Of a DNA stretch of 64,000 nt, positions 26,348 through 33,037 are shown piece after piece. Within the stretch, counting starts at the first letter, position 1, and each line of letters starts with the position of its first letter. The DNA is taken from positions 1 through 64,000 of the forward strand of contig JAIBEY010000069.1 in the NCBI GenBank assembly GCA_019459525.1. Reading direction: 5' to 3'. The translations under genes were made by a program, and so were the position numbers. The stretch comes from Prolixibacteraceae bacterium (GTDB lineage: Bacteria; Bacteroidota; Bacteroidia; Bacteroidales; Prolixibacteraceae). The notes under the pieces were generated by a model. It was not told the DNA's origin and made no database searches. It saw only the letters and a list, made by a program, of their open reading frames with translations.

Positions 26348-27922
26348 TTAAAATTCCGAAGTAAAATGGAACCGAATGTCTTTGAACTCGCTCTGGGCCA
26401 TATCTAATATAAACTGAGAGTCGGCCATAAATACATCGCGGCCACGTTTGTCGGTAGCCATTTTCTGGTGCTTACGGTTTTTGAATTCAATCAATGCCTT
26501 GGGGTTGTCGCTCTGGATCCAGCAGGCTTTGTACATTTGCAGCGGTTCGAAACGGCATTTGGCGTTGTATTCGTGTTCCAAGCGGTATTGAATTACCTCG
26601 AACTGTAGCTGCCCGACTGTTCCGATGATTTTTCGTCCGTTGAACTGGCTGGTAAATAACTGGGCCACGCCTTCGTCCATCAACTGATCAACTCCTTTGT
26701 TCAACTGTTTGGTTTTCATCGGGTCGGCATTTTCTACGAATTTGAATAATTCCGGAGAAAAACTTGGCAGTCCTTTGAAATGAATATCCTCGCCTTCGCT
26801 AATGGTATCGCCAATGATGAATGATCCGTTATCAGGAAAACCAACAATATCGCCTGGATAAGCATCTTCGATGATTTCTTTCTGGGAAGCCATAAAAGCT
26901 GTCGGGCTCGAAATGCGGAAGGTTTTGCCTGTGCGTACCTGTTTGTATATGCTGTTTCGCACAAACTTTCCGGAGCAAACTTTTACGAAGGCAATGCGGC
27001 TGCGGTGGTTGGGGTCGATGTTGGCATGAATTTTAAATACAAATCCGCTGAATTTATCGTCTTCCGGATCAATTTCACGTTCTTCGGTTTGGCTTTTTCG
27101 TGGCCAGGGCGCAATTTTTACGAAGGCATCAAGCAACTCCTGAACACCGAAATTATACAGCGCACTTCCGAAGAAAACGGGAGCCAAATCGCCAGCCAGG
27201 TATTCATCGTGATCGAATGGCGGATAAACACCATAAACCAGATCCAATTCTTCGCGCAGTTTGTGCGCATCGTTGCCAATGTGTTTTTCGAGTTCCGGAC
27301 TGTTGAGGTCGTTAAACGCGATACCGGGTTCAATATCCTGAACGCTGGCTTTGAACAGGTTCAGGCTTTTGTTGTAAATGTTGTAAACCCCTTTAAAATC
27401 GGGGCCGTTATTAATTGGCCAACTTAACGGATTGATGCGGATTTGAAGTTGCCGTTCAATGTCGTCGAGCAATTCGAAAGTATCCTGAGTTGGGCGGTCG
27501 AGTTTGTTGATAAAAACAATCACCGGAGTTTTGCGCATCCGGCAAACATTCATCAGTTTTTCGGTTTGCGGTTCCACCCCTTTGGCGGCGTCAATCACAA
27601 TGATAACGCTGTCAACAGCAGTCAGCGTGCGGAACGTATCTTCCTGAAAGTCCTGGTGCCCGGGAGTATCCAGAATATTCACTTTGTAGCCATCGTACTC
27701 GAAACCCATTACCGAAGTGGCAACCGAAATACCACGCTGGCGTTCGATTTCCATGAAGTCGGAAGTGGCGGCTTTCTTTATTTTGTTGCTTTTTACGGCT
27801 CCGGCAACACGAATGGCGCCCCCGAATAAAAGCAATTTTTCGGTCAGGGTTGTTTTTCCCGCATCGGGGTGACTCACAATGGCAAAGGTTCTTCTTCTGC
27901 GAATTTCTGTCTGATTACTCAT
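26348..27922 (-). CDS. prfC: peptide chain release factor 3
   Basis: RF3 (524 aa) is a translational GTPase that frees RF1 and RF2 from the ribosome after termination. The G1 motif SHPDAGKTTLTEKL is at residues 17-30, G3 DTPGHQDF near 86, and G4 NKLD near 140; the RF3-specific insert DFMEIERQRGISV and C-terminal domain (FEPLQMYKACWI) are present. Length matches the family. It has its own promoter (27943-27950) and terminator, so it is a single-gene unit. Confidence 0.96.
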   Translation of the reverse strand: MSNQTEIRRRRTFAIVSHPDAGKTTLTEKLLLFGGAIRVAGAVKSNKIKKAATSDFMEIERQRGISVATSVMGFEYDGYKVNILDTPGHQDFQEDTFRTLTAVDSVIIVIDAAKGVEPQTEKLMNVCRMRKTPVIVFINKLDRPTQDTFELLDDIERQLQIRINPLSWPINNGPDFKGVYNIYNKSLNLFKASVQDIEPGIAFNDLNSPELEKHIGNDAHKLREELDLVYGVYPPFDHDEYLAGDLAPVFFGSALYNFGVQELLDAFVKIAPWPRKSQTEEREIDPEDDKFSGFVFKIHANIDPNHRSRIAFVKVCSGKFVRNSIYKQVRTGKTFRISSPTAFMASQKEIIEDAYPGDIVGFPDNGSFIIGDTISEGEDIHFKGLPSFSPELFKFVENADPMKTKQLNKGVDQLMDEGVAQLFTSQFNGRKIIGTVGQLQFEVIQYRLEHEYNAKCRFEPLQMYKACWIQSDNPKALIEFKNRKHQKMATDKRGRDVFMADSQFILDMAQSEFKDIRFHFTSEF

Positions 27923-28317
27923 TACACTATTTTTTGGAGCTGCAAAAATAGAACTTTATCTGGAATAGATTGAAGGATGGAAAGATTGAAGGATGGATTG
28001 TTTTCAAACAGAGTCATTAGTAACCTGAGTTCGACATAAATAATTTAGTATGAGACTATAAATAAGGTAATAAGGTTACAATCATTGGTGTTTGCCCTGA
28101 CTACTGAGGTTAAAAATGCAGGATAAGGTTTTAAAACCTTATTTTTCTCGGGCAACCTGAGTAGAAATGGTATGCACAAACATATCTAACCTTATTAATG
28201 CACTGTATTTCAGTCATTAAATATCCAATTAAATATCGAACCCAGGCTAATAGTCGTTGACAGCGAAGCATTGACACGAAGTGAATGACTATAAAGACTT
28301 GTGGTAATTGACAATCT
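27923..28317. other. gene-free stretch upstream of prfC
   Basis: 395 bp. It holds the prfC promoter, a short tandem repeat of AGATTGAAGGATGGA (two copies, about 27967-27997), and a perfect 20-nt palindrome ATAAGGTTTT/AAAACCTTAT at 28123-28142 followed on the plus strand by TTTTT, with AACCTTAT repeated near 28187. A 71-codon open frame on the minus strand has no protein-like character. I see no RNA gene. Confidence 0.5.
27943..27950 (-). promoter_or_regulatory. prfC promoter -7 element
   Basis: Minus-strand TATTTTTG followed by C, an exact TAnnTTTG match 21 bases before the ATG. Confidence 0.6.
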
Positions 28318-29439
28318 CTACTTCTGTGCCTTGATGGATGCTTCAATGGCTTTGCTGATGGTTTGCCAGTATTTCAGGTGAAAGGTGCGATCTTCGGGCG
28401 ACAACAGTTCGAAGTAGGATTTTGGGTTATCATCGGGCGCAAATTTCAGCTTTTTGCCTTCCTGGTACAAAGCCGGAACTTCAGGATGAAACTGGACGGC
28501 AAATACGTTCGGGTAAATCCGGTGGTGAATACCTTCGATAACTTGTCCGTCCATCGAGGTTGCAGTTACAATCAGGTTTTTGCCCAATTCTTCAATCGAT
28601 TGATGATGGCTGCTCAACACTGTCGGCTTCAGTTCTTTGTCTGCTTTAACTGTTTTCAGAAAGAACGGGTGGGCGGTGTAGCGAATCTGGTGAAAATTAA
28701 TTCCCATCAACTGGGGGTCTTTGGTAATTTCCTGCCAATAATTGCGATGCAACTGGTCTTTTTTTAATTTCAGATTTTCTTCGGCATTCATCTTTTTATA
28801 GGTTTGGGCCGGAATATCCTGAGTTAAAGAGCCACCTGTAGCCACATTCATGCTTTGCAACCCGAGACAAAATCCGGTAACAAAATAGCCGGGTTTTTCT
28901 TGCAGGAAAGGAATAAATTCCTGGTTTTGGTAGCCACCCAGCAAATGAAACAGGAAACTGAGCTCAAACAGATGCCTGTTAGGGTCTGTAACTTCAGAAT
29001 ACAGATTCTTTTGACCGTATATTTCGGGCTGGATATCGGGTCCGCCAAAAAAGAAAATACCTGCCGAATGATCGAACAGTTTCTTAAATGTCAGAGTCCA
29101 TTCGTTTTTGGCATAAATCCGGGTAGAACTCTCTTCTTTGTCTATTTTTTGCAGATGGAATTTGCTCATTTTGGGTACTTTAATCAGCTCGATGGACTTG
29201 CTGTAGTCGTAACTTTCGGCCAATGAATAAACACCAATAAACTCGGCATCAGGCAACTGAAGAATTTTATTTTCCACCAGGAACTGGATCGTTTCAAGAT
29301 TCTGTACTGTTGGATGGGCGAGCAAAACATAGTTTTTGTTCGCGTTAAAATCAGCCGATTCGATGAAGTTTTGTGCCTGGCCCGTTTTCAGTACCAAAAC
29401 GAAGAACACCAAAAGCAGAAATTTTCCTATGGTTTGCAT
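28318..29439 (-). CDS. exported class I glutamine amidotransferase-like protein (peptidase C26 family)
   Basis: A 373-aa protein with a signal peptide (hydrophobic residues 5-18, then GQAQ). The fold is that of gamma-glutamyl-gamma-aminobutyrate hydrolases (PuuD, C26): GIFFFGGPDIQPEIYG near 127-142, the nucleophile C191 in TGFCLGLQSMN, SHHQSIEELGKNL, and the catalytic His in AVQFHPEVP. Family members hydrolyse gamma-glutamyl amide bonds. Most are cytoplasmic; here the signal peptide points to the periplasm or outside, so its substrate may be an extracellular gamma-glutamyl compound (inference). It appears to be transcribed alone. Confidence 0.85.
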   Translation of the reverse strand: MQTIGKFLLLVFFVLVLKTGQAQNFIESADFNANKNYVLLAHPTVQNLETIQFLVENKILQLPDAEFIGVYSLAESYDYSKSIELIKVPKMSKFHLQKIDKEESSTRIYAKNEWTLTFKKLFDHSAGIFFFGGPDIQPEIYGQKNLYSEVTDPNRHLFELSFLFHLLGGYQNQEFIPFLQEKPGYFVTGFCLGLQSMNVATGGSLTQDIPAQTYKKMNAEENLKLKKDQLHRNYWQEITKDPQLMGINFHQIRYTAHPFFLKTVKADKELKPTVLSSHHQSIEELGKNLIVTATSMDGQVIEGIHHRIYPNVFAVQFHPEVPALYQEGKKLKFAPDDNPKSYFELLSPEDRTFHLKYWQTISKAIEASIKAQK

Positions 29440-29653
29440 GATTAGTTTTTTATTACATGTATAATGACAGTAAAACCGCGTTTTCCCCTCAATGGAATGA
29501 CCGAAGTAAAGTTACGATAAGGGAAATCAATATGGAACAGCTATAATTTTCAGGTGAAAATAACGTTTTTCGTTTGAAGTGAGAAAAAAGTAGTCACGTT
29601 TATTTTATTTGTTAATTTTAAAACTTCGAATTCCAGACCAAAAATTACTGATT

Positions 29654-31093
29654 ATGTCGTTTAAATTGTTTTTTGCCAACACCTTCGGATTGATTAAGTC
29701 AACCGCAAAAATTGAAGCTGCCCATGATGCCCTCCTGGCTGATTATCTGATGTTTTGCGAGTTTGAAAAATCAAACCAGCAAAAGGAATATCATGAACTG
29801 GATACGTTGGTGAAATCGGCTACATTCAAGCAAAAGAAAAAGGAAATTCAGCATTTAACACTCCACGGCAGCAAAGAAGAGGCGCAGTTAAACGAACTTA
29901 AAAAGCTCGTAAAGAACAGTCGTCTGCAAAAATTTTATTCCACGCTTAAATCGGAAGAGTTAAAACGATTTGAAAAAATCTCAGGCTCCGACTTGATGGT
30001 TAAATACAAAGAGCTGAAAACTCTGGTCGAAAAGCATTCGCTGGCGGCGCTGAAAAAAATGGATAAACAATCGAAAGAATTCGCGTTATACACTGAATTT
30101 CTGGGTTTAAGAGATTCGGCTGACCTGACTTTTTTCCGGAATTTCAGGAAATCGCCGGGATACAGGAACTACGAAATAATGTTGGAATCTCCGGAACGGA
30201 AGCGTTTGGAAGAACTTCAGAAAATAACAGCTTCGGATGAATTTAAAGCCCGGGTTGCTTATTTGGAAGATAAACACAAATGGGAAAAGACCGAAGAAGC
30301 GGCTAAAGAAAAGCGCTACGAAGAATTACTGAAGTTGCCGCAGTTGGTTACTTACCTGAAATATAAACATTCAACGGCTTTTGATTTTTTCAAAAAATGG
30401 AATCTGATTTTTGAGGACCGTTTTGAAACCGGAAAACTTGATTTACAGAAATGGCAAACCCAATCGCATTGGGCCAGTCAGTCTTTAGGCCAGAACTTTT
30501 CGCAGGTTGGCGATTTGCATGCGTTTACCGATGGCCGAAATGTTTCGGTTGACGGAAAATCGCTGAAAATAGAAGTGCGCAAAGAAAACGCGAAAGGCAT
30601 GCAATGGCGCATCCCGTTCGGATTTGTGGAACAGGAATTTGATTATACTTCAGGCATTGTTTCAACCGCTGGAGTTGAATGGTGGAAACACGGATTACTG
30701 GAAGCCAAAGTGAAATATGCGCCAGCACAAAATCTGGTTGATGCCCTTTATTTACTGGGCGAAGAGAGTACACCGCAGGTAAACCTGGTTGAAATGGGCG
30801 TGAAAAACCGCCTTGGATTACTGTCTAAATCTGCTGATGGAATACAGGCGGCCTGTGAAAGTATTTCGGGCCTGAAAGAAGGTGAATTTTACATCTTTAG
30901 CCTGGAATGGTCGGCTCATTCGCTGGTTTGGAAAATTAATGGTCGCGAAATGTTAAGCCTCAACCAGAACGTTCCAGCTTTTAAAATGCACCTGAATGCG
31001 GCTTCTATTGTGGTTGCAGAACCGACTGGCAGTCTGCCGCACCGGTTCGAAATCGGTTGGGTCAGGTTTTATCAGCACCACCACAACGCATAG
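29654..31093 (+). CDS. GH16-fold protein with helical N-terminus, probably catalytically inactive
   Basis: A 479-aa protein with no signal peptide. Residues about 15-245 are charged helices with a loosely repeated unit (for example YHELDTLVKSATFKQ, LNELKKLVKNSRLQKFY, YKELKTLVEKHS, YEELLKLPQLVTYLKYK). Residues about 250-479 resemble a glycoside hydrolase family 16 lectin-like domain: LIFEDRFETGKLDLQKWQ, FTDGRNVSVDGKSLKIEVRK, FDYTSGIVST, FSLEWSAHSLVWKINGREM and FEIGWVRFYQ. At the place of the GH16 catalytic motif ExDxxE it reads QVNLVE (near residue 375), so two of three acids are changed. I start at ATG 29654 rather than 45 bases upstream because MSFKLFFANTFGL begins the repeat region. Cytosolic and probably a binding protein (inference). 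Confidence 0.75.
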   Translation: MSFKLFFANTFGLIKSTAKIEAAHDALLADYLMFCEFEKSNQQKEYHELDTLVKSATFKQKKKEIQHLTLHGSKEEAQLNELKKLVKNSRLQKFYSTLKSEELKRFEKISGSDLMVKYKELKTLVEKHSLAALKKMDKQSKEFALYTEFLGLRDSADLTFFRNFRKSPGYRNYEIMLESPERKRLEELQKITASDEFKARVAYLEDKHKWEKTEEAAKEKRYEELLKLPQLVTYLKYKHSTAFDFFKKWNLIFEDRFETGKLDLQKWQTQSHWASQSLGQNFSQVGDLHAFTDGRNVSVDGKSLKIEVRKENAKGMQWRIPFGFVEQEFDYTSGIVSTAGVEWWKHGLLEAKVKYAPAQNLVDALYLLGEESTPQVNLVEMGVKNRLGLLSKSADGIQAACESISGLKEGEFYIFSLEWSAHSLVWKINGREMLSLNQNVPAFKMHLNAASIVVAEPTGSLPHRFEIGWVRFYQHHHNA

Positions 31094-31187
31094 GGCGTGG
31101 GGGATGGAGCGTGGAAAGTCAGGACAATGTATTTGCAGAACATCGTAGGACAAAAGGAAATAAAAAACTGAAAAATAGTCGATAGTA

Positions 31188-31520
31188 ATGAACTGGACGG
31201 ATGGATTTTTGGGTGCAATAACGGTTTGCGACCGCGAAGGAATTGTGGTTTATATGAATGACCGGTCGAAGAAACAATTTGATAAAGATGGGGGAGAGAG
31301 CCTTGTAGGTAAAAGTCTGATAGACTGTCATCCGGAACCGGCCCGTACTTTTTTGAAAAAGATGCTGGTTGAACCCATTACCAATTCATATACCATCGAA
31401 AAAAACGGTATCCACAAAATGATTCACCAAACCCCCTGGATAGAAAAAGGTGAATTTAAGGGAGTTGTTGAAATTTCGTTCGAGATCCCGATGGAATTGC
31501 CGCACCACAATCGGAAATAA
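31188..31520 (+). CDS. single-domain PAS protein
   Basis: A 110-aa protein made of one PAS domain: MNWTDGFLGAITVCDREGIVVYMNDRS, then SLVGKSLIDCHPEPARTFLKKML and the C-terminal strands IHKMIHQTPWIEKGEFKGVVEISFEIP. PAS domains bind small ligands or mediate dimerisation. No output domain is attached. It ends 22 bases before the HepT-like gene, so it may be on the same transcript, though a link in function is only a guess. Confidence 0.82.
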   Translation: MNWTDGFLGAITVCDREGIVVYMNDRSKKQFDKDGGESLVGKSLIDCHPEPARTFLKKMLVEPITNSYTIEKNGIHKMIHQTPWIEKGEFKGVVEISFEIPMELPHHNRK

Positions 31521-31542
31521 CAGGTTTAAAATTTTAGACATC

Positions 31543-32025
31543 ATGAATGCAGAACAAAAAGATATTCGTTGGGAACAACGATTTTCGAATTTCCAGAAAG
31601 CTTTCCGGAAGTTTGTTGCTGCTGTTGAAGTGGTGAAGGGGGATAACTACGGTCATACCATTAACGTTGGAGAATTGCATCGCGAGATTTTGAAAGAAGG
31701 GTTAATTCAGCGGTTTGAGTACACTCACCAATTAGCCTGGAACGTAATGAAAGACTATGCCGAATATCAAGGGAATAATGAAATTAGCGGATCGCGTGAT
31801 GCTACCCGCGAAGCTTTTAAAATGGGATTAATCAGTGAGGCTGAAGGTTGGATGGATATGATCAAAAGCCGGAATGAAACTTCGCACACCTACAATGAAG
31901 CAACTGCCAATGCCATTATCCTGAAGATTATACAGGTTTATTATCCTTTGTTTTCCGAATTTGGACGGAAAATGGATACACTTAAAACGGGCAATCAACA
32001 AAGTCTTTTTGACCTAGAGCTATGA
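31543..32025 (+). CDS. HepT-like HEPN protein (nucleotidyltransferase substrate-binding family)
   Basis: A 160-aa all-helical protein of the HI0074 / HepT family. The HEPN RNase motif RX4HXY is intact: R110-N-E-T-S-H115-T-Y117. The N-terminal segment DIRWEQRFSNFQKAFRKF and QRFEYTHQLAWNVMKDY are typical. The next gene, a minimal nucleotidyltransferase, overlaps it by four bases. In studied HepT-MntA pairs HepT is an RNase toxin and MntA AMPylates the Tyr of this motif to silence it (family knowledge). I start at the ATG 31543; a longer frame would overlap the PAS gene. Confidence 0.88.
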   Translation: MNAEQKDIRWEQRFSNFQKAFRKFVAAVEVVKGDNYGHTINVGELHREILKEGLIQRFEYTHQLAWNVMKDYAEYQGNNEISGSRDATREAFKMGLISEAEGWMDMIKSRNETSHTYNEATANAIILKIIQVYYPLFSEFGRKMDTLKTGNQQSLFDLEL

Positions 32026-32324
32026 TTTATGGATTAAAAGATGAAGTAGTTGAAGCCCTCTGCAAAATATTTCAGAAATATCCTGAGGTCGAGAGGGTGA
32101 TTCTTTATGGTTCAAGGGCAAAGGGTAATTTTAAAGCGGCCTCTGATATTGATTTAACCTTCGTCGGATCGATGCTCGATCCAACTATCCTGAATAAAAT
32201 TTCGTGGGAACTCGATGATTTATTGCTGCCATATACTTTCGATCTTTCTATTTTCCATCATCTCAAGAACCCGGAGTTACTCGACCATATTCGGCGAGTT
32301 GGAATTGTGTTTTATCCCAGGTAA
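32022..32324 (+). CDS. MntA-like minimal nucleotidyltransferase (antitoxin of HepT)
   Basis: A 100-aa nucleotidyltransferase with the MNT motif GSX10DXD intact: G30-S31, then D42-I43-D44 in SDIDLTFVG, plus a likely third Asp at YTFDLSIF. It lacks any substrate-recognition domain, as do HI0073/MntA proteins, and starts at ATG 32022 inside the end of the HepT gene, which is the usual coupled arrangement. Together they make a HEPN-MNT toxin-antitoxin-like module (family inference). Confidence 0.88.
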   Translation: MIYGLKDEVVEALCKIFQKYPEVERVILYGSRAKGNFKAASDIDLTFVGSMLDPTILNKISWELDDLLLPYTFDLSIFHHLKNPELLDHIRRVGIVFYPR

Positions 32325-32386
32325 AGTATCTGTTATCCCCGGTGCAAATCCCCCTGAACAATCTTTCGACCCCGAAGTTAATTCCA

Positions 32387-32600
32387 TGTTCGCCTGCGTT
32401 GTGTGCAGCATATAGGCTGATAATTCTATGATGTGTTTTGTTTAATTCAGGATATATGATTACGACTTTGCAATGTATTTTGTCGATTGTAAAATATCGG
32501 ATAATAAGTATGCGAAATACCTTATGGGTTGATTGGGATGAAATGATGATTTTATCATACACTTTATCGATTGATAAATGCCTGATAATAACTCTACAAT
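32387..32600. repeat. degenerate tandem array, about five 42-nt units
   Basis: Units begin at 32387, 32429, 32471, 32513 and 32555, each exactly 42 nt. The units at 32471 and 32555 agree at roughly two thirds of positions, sharing TCGATTG near position 13-19 and GATAATAA near 30-37; the first unit shares CTGATAAT..TCTA with the last. The minus strand therefore encodes a 14-residue pseudo-periodicity. Confidence 0.65.
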
Positions 32601-32690
32601 ATAGGTTGCCAACTAGACTCCGGAACATATTGATTAAATTGGGTTTGCTGGTACTTTTACCAGTTAGGGTGTAACCTCAACGCACTAACA

Positions 32691-32819
32691 AGTGTTGTGT
32701 TAACAATGGAATTACGGTTTAGACTCCTTCGTTGTACCTCCTCGGAGTGACGTTACTGCGAAGACGAGGACCGAGGATGAAGCAGTCTCAAACAAAAATA
32801 GGAGTCTTAACACAACACT
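32691..32819. mobile_element. MITE-like element with 13-bp terminal inverted repeats
   Basis: Perfect 13-bp inverted ends AGTGTTGTGTTAA (32691-32703) and complement (32807-32819), 129 bp apart end to end. Inside, GACTCC (32722-32727) and GGAGTC (32801-32806) are also inverted. The core (CTCCTCGGAGTGACG-like on this strand) recalls a widespread bacterial dispersed repeat. No clear target duplication was seen and there is no coding capacity. Confidence 0.6.
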
Positions 32820-32984
32820 AGCTTTGTTCTTCAATATCCCGATTAGCCACATTTTCGTGGGACTTGATGGCTATAATTTATTGCGCGTTTGGCCGTTTCG
32901 GGCAATTTGACCGGATTTTCTCAGAAGCACCCCAATCCGCTTTTTAGATTTACTTAACCATAGTTAACTTTTGGAAATACTTTA

Positions 32985-33013
32985 TTGATCAAAATTCCGT
33001 TATTTTTGATCAA
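32985..33013 (+). promoter_or_regulatory. promoter and overlapping dyad before the DUF5686 gene
   Basis: A -7 box TATTTTTG (33001-33008) lies 29 bases before the ATG. It overlaps a 10-bp perfect inverted repeat TTGATCAAAA (32985-32994) and TTTTGATCAA (33004-33013). A dyad over the -7 box is a candidate operator; the protein that would bind it is unknown. Confidence 0.5.
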
Positions 33014-33037
33014 TACATTCCCAAAAATACATTGTGC

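Larger units (their letters stand above)
32325..33031. other. 707-bp gene-free stretch with two repeat elements
   Basis: Holds the degenerate 42-nt tandem array (32387-32600) and the MITE-like element (32691-32819) listed separately, and the promoter of the DUF5686 gene at its end. Between them a small hairpin CTGGTA-CTTT-TACCAG lies at about 32648-32663. The open frame on the minus strand across the array exists because 42 is a multiple of three; it is not taken as a gene. Confidence 0.6.

Noticed and set aside
28131-28346. 71-codon minus-strand frame
   Set aside because: No domain, no signal, low similarity to any coding pattern, overlaps the end of the amidotransferase gene.
32387-32600. 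CRISPR array
   Set aside because: Units are contiguous, 42 nt, and divergent along their whole length; there are no constant repeats with unique spacers, and no cas genes.
32263-32628. 121-codon minus-strand frame with a 14-residue pattern
   Set aside because: It arises from the 42-nt tandem repeat; the frame enters the end of the nucleotidyltransferase gene and has no other support as a protein.
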